Assembly (NCBI RefSeq): GCF_029537235.1 | Contig: NZ_CP120638.1 | Span: 3,164,501 to 3,228,500 of the forward strand | DNA from: Rhizobium sp. 32-5/1 | GTDB lineage: Bacteria > Pseudomonadota > Alphaproteobacteria > Rhizobiales > Rhizobiaceae | Direction of reading: 5' to 3' | Length of the DNA stretch: 64,000 bases | The notes under the pieces: generated by a model | What the model saw: only the letters and a program-made list of their open reading frames with translations | Told to the model about the DNA's origin: nothing | The model's database searches: none | Translations under genes and position numbers: made by a program | Shown here: in pieces, positions 9,698 through 17,409 of the stretch | Position numbering within the stretch: position 1 is the stretch's first letter | How the letters are laid out: each line of letters begins with the position of its first letter

Positions 9698-11644
9698 TTA
9701 CTTGGCGGGAATTGTCAGTTCCGTGCCTATTTCCAGCTTCTCCGGCACCGGATTGCCGCTGGCCTGTGCAATGCGGCTCCAGAGTTCGCCGTCGCCATAG
9801 ATGGACTTCGCCAGATCCCAGAGCGTGTCGCCGCGCACCACGACGTGTTTTTCGGCCGCCGGCGTTGCACCGCTAGCCGCAACGGGCGTGTCAGCTGCCG
9901 GTTTTGTTTCGGCGGTCGGGGTTTCCGCCGTCGTGGTTGTCGCGGCGGCTTCTGCGCTCTCGGCTGGCTTGGCATCCGGCGTTACGCTCTTCGCTGCCGT
10001 ATCGGTGCTGGTCTGGGTCGAAGGTTCACTTGCCGTTGCGGCAGCAATCTCGGTGATACGGCCGTCGGTCATCGGCTTGTAGGGATTGTTCTTGGCGAGA
10101 TAGTCGGCCAGCACGGTTTCAAGGCCCGGGCCGTAGTCATAGGCATTTTCGGCCTTCTTGAAGACGCTGTAGCCATCACCGCCGCCGCGCATGAAGTTAT
10201 TGGAGACGAGGCCGTAGGTCTTGGCCGGATCGAGAGCGACAAATGCATCGCCTTCCTTCACTTCAATGTTCGACGCACGGCTGCCGGCCGGCTTGGACTT
10301 GTCGAAGGAGAATTTCAGGCCGGCGACCTGCGGGAAGCGGCCGCCGCCTTCCTCGACCTGGCTCAGGCCGTTCTCAAGGGCGGCCGCGATGTCGGCACCC
10401 TTCAGCTGGAAGGTCGAGAGTGTATTCTGGAAGGGCAGCACGGTAATCGCCTCGCCCATCGAGACATCGCCGGCATCGATCGAGGCACGCAGGCCGCCGC
10501 CATTGGTGATGGCGATCGTGATGCCCTGATCCTTGACGCGATCGAGCATCGCATCGGCAACGAGGTCGCCCATCTCGCATTCCATGGCGCGGCATGTCTC
10601 GCGGGAGCCGTCGATCGGCGCCTCGGTCTCGCCTATGATCTTGGTCTTCAGTTCTTCAATCGGCTTGGCGAGTTCGGCAACACGGGCCAGAACGGCTGCA
10701 TCCGGCTTGATCTTGCTATCGATCAGGATCGGGTCGCCCTTGGCGGCCTTGACCACGCCTGCATCATCGAAGGTCACGACGAGATCGCCGAGATACTTGC
10801 TGTAGGAGCCGGCCTGCACGACGGGCACCTTGTAGCCGCCCGGGTTGTCGACCATGGTCGGGTAAGGACCTTCAGCCTTCTCATCCGTGTTGGAGAGCAG
10901 GCTGTGCGAATGGCCGCCGACAACCACGTCGACATCGGGGATCTTGGCGATCACCGCCAGATCGCGCGGATAGCCGACATGGGTCAGGGCCACGATCTTG
11001 TTGATGCCTTCGCCCTTGAGCTTCTGCACTTCGGCAGTGATCGTGTCGATATCCTGCGCAATCAGGATGCTGTCGCCGACCGAGGAAAGTTCCGGCGTGT
11101 CGTTGGCGACCGCGCCGACGATGCCGATTTTCTGGCCGCCGACGTCGAGCACGATCGACGGCTTCACCCGGTCGCCGACCTTGGATTTGAAGCCGGCCAG
11201 GACGTTGGAGGTCACGACGGGAAACTGCACCTTGTCGAGGAAGGTGGCGAGACCATCTTCGCCCTCGTCGAACTCATGATTGCCGACGGTCATCGCGTCG
11301 AATTTCATCAGGTTGAGGAATTCGGCTTCAGCCGCACCCTTGTAGGTGGTGAAGAACAGCGAGCCCTGGAAGTTGTCGCCGGCATTGAGCAGAAGCAGGT
11401 TCTTGCCCGTCAGTTCCTGGCGCTTCGTGTCGATCTCCGTCTTCAGACGCGCGACGCCGCCGAAGCACTCATTCTTGCCTTCCTCCTCCGCCGAGCAGGT
11501 CGAATCATACTTGTTGATCGATTCGATGCGGGAATGCAGGTCGTTGATGTGCAGGATATTGAGTTCATAATCGGCAAAGGCGGCACTGGTTGAAAGCGCG
11601 AGGATGGAGGCGGCCAGAAGCCCTGCCTGCAAATGTCTGATCAT
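9698..11644 (-). CDS. Periplasmic 5'-nucleotidase / UDP-sugar hydrolase with C-terminal LysM domain
   Basis: A 648-residue secreted metallophosphoesterase. A signal peptide covers residues 1-24 (LSTSAAFA). Metal motifs are LHINDLHSR (about 30), GDNFQGS, GNHEFDEG, LTHVG and GGHSHSLL. The C-terminal nucleotidase domain has ITNGGGLRASIDAGD. A Thr/Ala/Pro/Glu linker then leads to a LysM domain (VVVRGDTLWDLAKSIYGDGE) at the end. The enzyme removes phosphate from external nucleotides for salvage; LysM would tether it to peptidoglycan. I chose the ATG at 11644 because a ggagac site precedes it and the signal peptide starts there. The LysM tail is unusual for UshA-type enzymes elsewhere. Confidence 0.93.
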   Translation of the reverse strand: MIRHLQAGLLAASILALSTSAAFADYELNILHINDLHSRIESINKYDSTCSAEEEGKNECFGGVARLKTEIDTKRQELTGKNLLLLNAGDNFQGSLFFTTYKGAAEAEFLNLMKFDAMTVGNHEFDEGEDGLATFLDKVQFPVVTSNVLAGFKSKVGDRVKPSIVLDVGGQKIGIVGAVANDTPELSSVGDSILIAQDIDTITAEVQKLKGEGINKIVALTHVGYPRDLAVIAKIPDVDVVVGGHSHSLLSNTDEKAEGPYPTMVDNPGGYKVPVVQAGSYSKYLGDLVVTFDDAGVVKAAKGDPILIDSKIKPDAAVLARVAELAKPIEELKTKIIGETEAPIDGSRETCRAMECEMGDLVADAMLDRVKDQGITIAITNGGGLRASIDAGDVSMGEAITVLPFQNTLSTFQLKGADIAAALENGLSQVEEGGGRFPQVAGLKFSFDKSKPAGSRASNIEVKEGDAFVALDPAKTYGLVSNNFMRGGGDGYSVFKKAENAYDYGPGLETVLADYLAKNNPYKPMTDGRITEIAAATASEPSTQTSTDTAAKSVTPDAKPAESAEAAATTTTAETPTAETKPAADTPVAASGATPAAEKHVVVRGDTLWDLAKSIYGDGELWSRIAQASGNPVPEKLEIGTELTIPAK

Positions 11645-11801
11645 GATTGTCTCCTGTTTGGCGTTTATAGTCAGCAGAATAGAACACATCTGTGACACCT
11701 GGGTCGACGCGGATGGTTTCATCTGGAAGCGCCGACATCAAGTGGTAATTGCATCTCCTTTCCGGCGGTTTCCGGGCAAGGTTAAAATCGACGGCTATTC
11801 C

Positions 11802-11834
11802 CAAATAAAATGCCGCCGAAGCTCTTCGGCGGCA
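11802..11834 (-). terminator. Terminator downstream of the four-helix membrane protein gene
   Basis: On the minus strand a gccgccgaag / cttcggcggc hairpin is followed by attttattt. It lies just after the stop at 11855. Confidence 0.7.
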
Positions 11835-11854
11835 CTGGACGGATGGGCGAGATT

Positions 11855-12256
11855 TCAGACCCGTAGAGGGAGGCGCGGGCTTTTGCTGGCATCGAACTCG
11901 AGCTTTGTGATGATGGCGACGATTGCTGCCTGGCCAAGGAGGAAAACCCAGCCGAGGGTGTTTGGGGAAACGAAGCCGCCGACAGGCAGGAGCAGGCTGA
12001 GGGCGACCCACAAGGCGTTGCCGAGGATGATCAGGCTGACCATCCAGCGGGATGCTGGCGCGAATGTAGCCGTCACGGCCATGAATGCGGCGATCGGCAG
12101 AAGGCTGAACCCGGCCCAGAACAACAGAGCCTGCGGGATCTGCGTGATTGCACTGATCGGGGCGGAGGCGACGAGCAGAGCAGCGCCCATCGCCGTGCAG
12201 GTCAGGGCATCGGTAGCCAGCAGCTTGTTCAGGGGCAGTTCGTTGATTTTCGGCAT
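11855..12256 (-). CDS. Four-helix integral membrane protein, unknown function
   Basis: I do not recognise the family. The 133-residue protein is almost entirely membrane: four hydrophobic segments at about 20-38, 45-65, 72-90 and 97-118, joined by short loops, with a basic tail (SKSPRLPLRV). It is divergent from the XRE-type regulator next door (start 12391), with about 134 bases between. That arrangement suggests that the regulator controls it, but this is only inference from the layout. Confidence 0.7.
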   Translation of the reverse strand: MPKINELPLNKLLATDALTCTAMGAALLVASAPISAITQIPQALLFWAGFSLLPIAAFMAVTATFAPASRWMVSLIILGNALWVALSLLLPVGGFVSPNTLGWVFLLGQAAIVAIITKLEFDASKSPRLPLRV

Positions 12257-12390
12257 GATCTTGTCCTTTTCTCAGCAATAGGCCTGCATCCATCGCAACG
12301 CCTTGACCCTGATCCTGAGGCAGTTCGATGCAGCCGTCGATTACGCCGGAGGTAATTGCCAAAACTACCTTGTGCATCCATAGTTTGCTC

Positions 12391-13213
12391 ATGTTGAAGG
12401 ACAAAACCTCTGCCGGAAACCTGCTGCGTGACTGGCGTCAAAGGCGCCGCTTGAGCCAGCTTGCGCTTGCCGTGGACGCCGATATTTCGCAAAGGCATCT
12501 GAGTTTCGTCGAATCGGGACGTTCGCTGCCGAGCCGGGACATGGTGCTTCGATTGACGGAGCAGTTGGCTGTACCCCTGCGGGAGCGCAATTCCATACTG
12601 GTGGCGGCGGGCTTTGCGCCGATCTATCGTGACAGACCACTGGAGTCGCCGGAACTGGCCGGTGCCCGCACCGTCATCCAGCGCATTCTTGACGGTCACG
12701 ATCCGCACCCGGCATTGGCCGTTGACCGGCACTGGTCGCTGCTTGCGGCCAACAAGGCGGTGGGAATGCTGCTGGCCGGCGTTGCCGATCATCTGGTTGC
12801 CGGGCCGGTCAATGTCCTGCGCGTCAGCCTGCATCCCGAGGGCTTGCCAGCCGCGTGGTGAATTTTCGGGAATGGCGCAGCCACATCTTCAAGCGGCTGT
12901 CGCATGAAATCGATGTTTCCGGGGACGCAACGCTCGTCGCGCTGCTTGATGAGCTCAAATCCTATCCGGTACCGTTCGAGGGGCGGACATCGCGCAAAGC
13001 CGCAGGCCCTGGGCATTCCGATATCGCGGTTCCTCTTATCCTGGCGAGCGAGAGGGGCCGCTGTCATTTCTGAGCACAACGACCGTCTTCGGCACGGCGA
13101 CCGATGTGACGCTTTCCGAAGTCGCGATCGAAGCGTTCTTCCCGGCTGACCCCGAGACATCCGCGGCCATGACAGCCATGGCTGCAGCGGCCGCCCGGAT
13201 TGGCGAGCCCTGA
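12391..13213 (+). CDS. XRE family transcriptional regulator with MmyB-like C-terminal domain; two frameshifts
   Basis: A DNA-binding regulator. The N-terminal helix-turn-helix (LLRDWRQRRRLSQLALAVDA...SFVESGRSLPS, residues 10-50) is followed by an MmyB-type ligand-binding domain (HPALAVDRHWSLLAANKAV; VNFREWRSHIFKRLSHEI; TVFGTATDVTLSEVAIEAFF). The reading frame changes twice: near 12843 (a C missing in gagggcttg) and at the G4 run 13054-13057. With both repaired, the protein is about 274 residues, normal for the family. I chose the ATG at 12391 because homologous sequence begins there; the in-frame ATG at 12328 adds 21 unrelated residues. Confidence 0.82.
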
Positions 13214-13216
13214 AAG

Positions 13217-13250
13217 AAAAACCCTCCGGGCGCCGGGCTCGGAGGGTTTT
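13217..13250. terminator. Bidirectional terminator between the XRE regulator and omp10
   Basis: The hairpin aaaaccctccgg ... ctcggagggtttt has A and T runs on both sides, and lies between two convergent genes. Confidence 0.8.
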
Positions 13251-13297
13251 CGCATTCATGGTCATGAAACGACTATCAGCCTGTTTCGAATTCTGGA

Positions 13298-13663
13298 TCA
13301 GATCCTGCGGGTCAGCGAAAACTGCGCGCCCGAATCCGTCGTGCAGTTCAGCTGTGATGTGCCGACCATGGCGCAATTGACCTTGGATTGGGTGTTGCGC
13401 ACCATCGAGGTCATATTGATCTCGACCAGCGTCGGCGACACGTTGACGTAGTTGCCGGAGGCGAGCAACTGATTGGTATCGGTGGTCCGGGTCGTGAACG
13501 TGCCAGCAGCAAAGGTCGAGACGATGCCGTTCGGGTCAGCCCAGCTCCCCTCGACGGTCGGTGCCATTCGCATCGGCTCGACCTGTCGGATGGGCCGGTC
13601 GGATTGGCATGCGGTCAGGGCTGCCGATGCAGCCAGAACCGATACTATGGCGATGCGCTTCAT
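13298..13663 (-). CDS. omp10: Omp10-type outer membrane lipoprotein
   Basis: A 121-residue lipoprotein related to Brucella Omp10 (AprI/Inh-like fold). The signal peptide ends in a lipobox-like LTAC at residues 16-19 (AALTACQSD). The mature part has EGSWADPNGIVSTF, TRTTDTNQLLASGNY, LVEINMTSMVRNTQSKVNC and QLNCTTDSGAQFSLTRR, with two cysteines that could pair. I chose the ATG at 13663 because it is preceded by a gggagac site and begins a classical lipoprotein signal. It is expressed alone. Confidence 0.88.
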   Translation of the reverse strand: MKRIAIVSVLAASAALTACQSDRPIRQVEPMRMAPTVEGSWADPNGIVSTFAAGTFTTRTTDTNQLLASGNYVNVSPTLVEINMTSMVRNTQSKVNCAMVGTSQLNCTTDSGAQFSLTRRI

Positions 13664-13778
13664 GGATGTCTCCCGTTTCAGGACCGGAAATATAGCTTTC
13701 AGTTGAAAAAACAATGCCGTGAACGGCAATTGAAAGCAAGAGTTAGGCGGGACGGCGGCGTTTTTATCCAGCCCTCAT

Positions 13779-13812
13779 GAAAACGCCCGGAGCTTTTGGC
13801 TCCGGGCGCAAT
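13779..13812 (-). terminator. Terminator of homospermidine synthase
   Basis: On the minus strand cgcccggagc / gctccgggcg with a short loop is followed by a T run, about 25 bases after the stop at 13837. Confidence 0.75.
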
Positions 13813-13836
13813 TCTTATTCGATCGGTCGCGCGATA

Positions 13837-15285
13837 TCAGCGAACGAGGATGTTCTTGAACTGCCAGGGATCCTTCGTGTCGAGGTCTTCCGGGAAAAGG
13901 CCCGGGCGGCCGTCGAGCGGGGTCCAGTCTGTGTAGTGGCCTTCGACCGGGCCGAGATAGGGCGACTGCACTTCCAGGCAGCGGCGATAGTCGATCTCGT
14001 CGGCTTCGACGATGCCGGCTGTCGGGTTTTCAAGCGCCCAGACCATGCCGGCCAGAACGGCGGACGTCACCTGCAGGCCGGTCGCATTCTGGTAAGGCGC
14101 GATGCGGCGGGTTTCTTCGAGCGACAGGCGCGAGCCGAACCAGTAGGCGTTCTTGTCGTGGCCGTAGAGCAGCACGCCGAGTTCGTCGATGCCTTCGACC
14201 AGTTCGTGTTCGTCGAGCACGTGATGAACCGGCTGGGCGTTGCCGCCATTGCCGAACATTTCATGCAGCGACAGAACGGCGTCGTTGGCCGGGTGATAGG
14301 CATAGTGGCAGGTCGGGCGATAGACGACTTCGCCATCCTTCTCGACCGTGAAGTAGTCAGCAATCGAGATAGATTCGTTATGCGTGACGAGGAAGCCATA
14401 CTGCGGGCCAGGCGTCGGGCACCAGGTGCGTACGCGCGTGTTGGCGCCCGGCTGCTCCAGGTAGATTGCTGCCTTGCAGCCCTTCTTGTGCTTCTTGGCG
14501 TTCTTCGGCATCCAGTTTTCGTGGGTGCCCCAGCCGAGTTCGGCCGGCTGCAGACCTTCCGAGATGAAGCCTTCGACCGACCAGGTGTTCCAGAAGACGT
14601 TAAGCGGCTTCGGGTTCTTGGTCAGCTGGGTGTCGCGTTCGGCAATGTGGATGCCCTTGACGCCCACCTTCTTCATCAGCTTGGCCCAGCCTTCGCGATC
14701 GTGCTGATCAGGTTCTTCAAACTTGATTTCGAGGTCGTTTGCGAGGTTGAGCAGCGCCTGCTTGACGAACCAGGAAACCATGCCCGGGTTTGCGCCGCAG
14801 GTCGAAACGGCAGTCGCGCCGCCCGGGTTCTTCTTCTTTTCGTGGCGCAGCGTTTCGCGCAGCGCATAATTGGTGCGGTCGGAATTCTTCATGCTCTTGT
14901 CGAAATAGAAGCCGAGCCATGGCTCGATGACCGTGTCGATATAGAGAACGTCGAGCTTACGGCAGAGCTTCATCAGGTCGAGCGAGCCGGTGTCGACCGA
15001 CAGGTTGACGCAGAAACCCTGGCCTTCGCCTTCGGTCAGGAGCGGCTTGAGCAGCGCCTTGTAGTTTTCCTTGGTGACATATTCCTTGATGTGGCGGATG
15101 CCGTGCTTGGCAAGGATTTCCATGTCGGCTGCATCTTCGCGCGGGTCGATGACAACCATCCGGCTCTTGTCGAACTTGAAATGGCGCTCGATCAGCGGCA
15201 GCGTGCCGCGACCGATGGAGCCGAAACCGATCATGACGATCGGGCCGGTGATTTCGCCATAAACCGGATAGGTGGTGTCTGCCAT
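13837..15285 (-). CDS. hss: Homospermidine synthase
   Basis: Makes sym-homospermidine, the main long polyamine of rhizobia, from putrescine using NAD. The 482-residue length is normal. The Rossmann loop is at the N-terminus (VMIGFGSIGRGTLPLIE, about 17) with the following acidic strand MVVIDPRED. The middle has the family blocks STCGANPGMVSWFV and WGTHENWMPKNAKKHKKGCK. It belongs to the saccharopine-dehydrogenase-like superfamily. A ggagaat ribosome site precedes the ATG. It is monocistronic here: the 138-base upstream gap is long enough for its own promoter, and a terminator follows. Other polyamine genes are not in the window. Confidence 0.95.
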   Translation of the reverse strand: MADTTYPVYGEITGPIVMIGFGSIGRGTLPLIERHFKFDKSRMVVIDPREDAADMEILAKHGIRHIKEYVTKENYKALLKPLLTEGEGQGFCVNLSVDTGSLDLMKLCRKLDVLYIDTVIEPWLGFYFDKSMKNSDRTNYALRETLRHEKKKNPGGATAVSTCGANPGMVSWFVKQALLNLANDLEIKFEEPDQHDREGWAKLMKKVGVKGIHIAERDTQLTKNPKPLNVFWNTWSVEGFISEGLQPAELGWGTHENWMPKNAKKHKKGCKAAIYLEQPGANTRVRTWCPTPGPQYGFLVTHNESISIADYFTVEKDGEVVYRPTCHYAYHPANDAVLSLHEMFGNGGNAQPVHHVLDEHELVEGIDELGVLLYGHDKNAYWFGSRLSLEETRRIAPYQNATGLQVTSAVLAGMVWALENPTAGIVEADEIDYRRCLEVQSPYLGPVEGHYTDWTPLDGRPGLFPEDLDTKDPWQFKNILVR

Positions 15286-15423
15286 TTTTTGTATTCTCCT
15301 GAGAATTGTTTCTTCTGGCTGTTCGGCGGCGCCAATCTAGCGGCATTCCAGCCCTTTGAAAGGCCCTAGAGCATAGATTCCTGTCACAATAAAGGGCGAA
15401 GGCGCCGATCTTGGTTATATTGA

Positions 15424-16329
15424 TTAACCGGTGGCCAGTTGCCGCAGAGCGGCAATCAGGCTGTCCCGCTTGCTGGCGAGGCCCTTATAGGCGGCCTGTT
15501 CGAGGGTGAGTTCTTCGAGTTGCGCGGCAAAGGAAAGGGCAAGGCGCGCTGCGTCTGGATGGCCGTTGAGAACGACGACGGGATCGGAATGGATGCCGAT
15601 GGTGAAGACGATGTCGCCGCTGATCGGCAGTTTGCGCAGGGTCTGCCGCTCGATGCGCACGAAGGTGTTTTCGGCTTTCAGCGCAACGGATGCCGCCCCG
15701 AGACTTTCGGCATTGGATTTCGGCAGAAAAAGACCGCCATCGGTATTCACCGTCCAGTTAAAACGTTCGATGAGCCTGTCGGGTGGCAGGTTGTCGAACA
15801 TGCGGTTGATCAGGTCCGCATTGCGCGTGCCGCCCTCGAAGCTCGGCACCGGACCGTGGATCTGGTCCATACTGCGGCCGAATTTCTCCGGCAGCGACCA
15901 GGACGAGGGAAAGGCGACGAAGCCGGCAACCAGATGCCAGCCGGACGGCTTGCGCCGCATGATGACGAGATCGTCCTGGATGAGGGACCCGGCGGCAATT
16001 AGCGGCGGTTCGCCGGCAAGGTCTACGGTACGGGCGCCGACGTGCATGGTTTCGCCGTCGTGCCTGTAAAGTGCCGGATAGTGCGCCGGCAGAAAATCGA
16101 CGAGCATGGAGAGGACTTCGCGCTGTGCGGCTTCAGTGCCGGGTTCGGCCACGAAAACGATATCCGGATGGGTCTCCAGCAGGCGTTGCTTTTCGCCAAG
16201 ATAGAAATCCAGCTCAGTGTCCGGAACGATCCACCGCTCGGGAGCGAGCTGGGCAAGACCGATCGTGAACGGCTTCGAGGAGCCGTCATAGGGGGTGAAG
16301 GTTGGCCTGAGGGGGATGCTGTCCTGCAT
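15424..16329 (-). CDS. DUF3445, heme-dependent oxidative N-demethylase-like protein
   Basis: A 301-residue protein of the DUF3445 family, related to the alpha subunit of heme-dependent oxidative N-demethylases. The family block around MDQIHGPVPSFEGG and NRMFDNLPPDRLIERFNW is present, as is the C-terminal RIERQTLRKLPISGDIVFTI. The family binds heme and removes methyl groups from amines, but no substrate can be deduced here. It is the last gene of a minus-strand run pabB-pabC-YciI-DUF3445 with gaps of only a few bases, so it is probably cotranscribed with folate synthesis genes. Confidence 0.85.
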   Translation of the reverse strand: MQDSIPLRPTFTPYDGSSKPFTIGLAQLAPERWIVPDTELDFYLGEKQRLLETHPDIVFVAEPGTEAAQREVLSMLVDFLPAHYPALYRHDGETMHVGARTVDLAGEPPLIAAGSLIQDDLVIMRRKPSGWHLVAGFVAFPSSWSLPEKFGRSMDQIHGPVPSFEGGTRNADLINRMFDNLPPDRLIERFNWTVNTDGGLFLPKSNAESLGAASVALKAENTFVRIERQTLRKLPISGDIVFTIGIHSDPVVVLNGHPDAARLALSFAAQLEELTLEQAAYKGLASKRDSLIAALRQLATG

Positions 16330-16343
16330 GGTTGGGTGATCCG

Positions 16344-16628
16344 TCAGAGCTTCAGACCTTCAAGGCCGGGCGCCGTCGTCGTGGCGATGAATTCGGTGAT
16401 CTCGTAATCGGCGACGCCGTGGATGGTGAAGGGGTCGGCGGCGACCACCGCCTCGATCTCGGCGCGCTCGCCGCGCGCCAGGATAACGCCGCCGGTGCGC
16501 GGGTTCTTGCGCCCCGAAGCCAGAAACATGCCCCGCTCATAGCCTGCCTTGACCCAGGCGAGGTGTGGTTCCATGTGGCGGTCCGCCTCGGAGAGATCGG
16601 TCTTGTAGCTGAGCGAGAGAATGAACAT
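16344..16628 (-). CDS. YciI family protein
   Basis: A 94-residue protein of the YciI fold (dimeric alpha-beta barrel, related to muconolactone isomerase). The family's histidine and aspartate positions appear in SEADRHMEPHLAWV (about 14-27) and DPFTIHGVADYEI (about 65). A role in small-molecule isomerisation or breakdown is known only in broad terms for the family. It starts one base after the pabC stop and ends 14 bases before the DUF3445 start, so it is translated from the same message. Confidence 0.9.
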   Translation of the reverse strand: MFILSLSYKTDLSEADRHMEPHLAWVKAGYERGMFLASGRKNPRTGGVILARGERAEIEAVVAADPFTIHGVADYEITEFIATTTAPGLEGLKL

Positions 16629-16629
16629 G

Positions 16630-17409
16630 CTAGGTGTCCCAAATCAGGTTTGCCCGGATCAGCCCGCGCAATGAGTTTCCCATGAAAACCGGTCTGCCTT
16701 TGAGGTCGTCGAGCGTCAGGCGCTGCACACGGGCCTTGCGCTGGCAGATCATCTCGGTGCGCAGCACGCCGGCCAGCAGGCCGCGGGAAATCGGCGGCGT
16801 CTTCAAGATGCTAGAACCGTCATCGACGAAGAGCGAGGTGATCGTGCCTTCGCACGGTTCGCCGCGCTCGTTGAGCAGCAGCACCTCGTCGGCCTCGTCC
16901 GTCCCGTACTCCGCGCGGGCAGCCTCATAGACGGCGCGGCGGCTGGTCTTGTAGCGCAGGAGCGGATCGGTGGAGACGAGGCGCGTTTTGGCGATGCGGA
17001 CGGTCCAGACGGTGTCCGCGGGCAGGGGGTGAAGGGTGCGGTGGTCACATCGATGCGGCCGGTGTTGTTGAGCGTGAGACGGACGCGGAGGGGGATTGGG
17101 CTTTTGCGACCGTGCCAGCCTTACCCCCTCTGTCGGCCTGGCCGACATCTCCCCCACAAGGGGGAGTTCAATTCCGGGTCTGCTTTCGGGCAGGAGTCGT
17201 CCCCAGCGATCTCCCCCTTGTGGGGGAGATGCCCGACAGGGCAGAGGGGGCATTCCGAGCACTTCCGTCAGCCGCTTTTCCGCTTGCCCGGCGCCGGGAA
17301 ATCCGAGCCTTGCCGCCGATCGTTTCAGCCGCTCCAGGTGCAGACGCTGCCGGACGATGCCGGTGTCCGGCTCCCAGCGCATGGTTTCGATCAACTGGAA
17401 ATCGGTCAT
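16630..17409 (-). CDS. pabC: Aminodeoxychorismate lyase / class IV aminotransferase with an in-frame palindromic repeat insertion
   Basis: A PLP enzyme that releases p-aminobenzoate and pyruvate from aminodeoxychorismate. The N-terminus MTDFQLIETMRWEPDTGI and the C-terminal blocks RYKTSRRAVYEAAR, ADEVLLLNERGEPCEGTITS and SRGLLAGVLR are typical. Between EKRLTEVLG and the next conserved strand lies about 44 extra residues encoded by an inverted-repeat element at about 17122-17253. Just after it, two compensating indels (G5 runs at 17090-17094, one too many, and 17025-17029, one too few) shift the strand VRLTLNNTGRIDVTTAPF out of frame and back. Without the insertion the protein would be about 215 residues, the usual length. 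The start overlaps the pabB stop (ATGA). Confidence 0.85.
   Translation of the reverse strand: MTDFQLIETMRWEPDTGIVRQRLHLERLKRSAARLGFPGAGQAEKRLTEVLGMPPLPCRASPPQGGDRWGRLLPESRPGIELPLVGEMSARPTEGVRLARSQKPNPPPRPSHAQQHRPHRCDHRTLHPLPADTVWTVRIAKTRLVSTDPLLRYKTSRRAVYEAARAEYGTDEADEVLLLNERGEPCEGTITSLFVDDGSSILKTPPISRGLLAGVLRTEMICQRKARVQRLTLDDLKGRPVFMGNSLRGLIRANLIWDT
17122..17253. repeat. Rhizobial palindromic element inserted in pabC
   Basis: Two arms of about 45 bases in inverted orientation (17122-17166 and 17207-17253), each carrying its own small hairpin tctcccc-cacaag-gggga and the sequence ccccctctg, surround a centre of about 40 bases. The total is a multiple of three and contains no stop in the pabC frame. 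This kind of sequence is common in intergenic regions of rhizobia; a related copy lies at 61245-61330. Confidence 0.8.

Noticed and set aside
9845..11593. A 582-codon frame opposite the 5'-nucleotidase
   Set aside because: Low-complexity His/Asp/Arg composition typical of antisense reading; the minus strand has all nucleotidase motifs.
13777..15369. A 530-codon frame opposite homospermidine synthase
   Set aside because: Antisense shadow of a well-conserved gene; no domain recognised.
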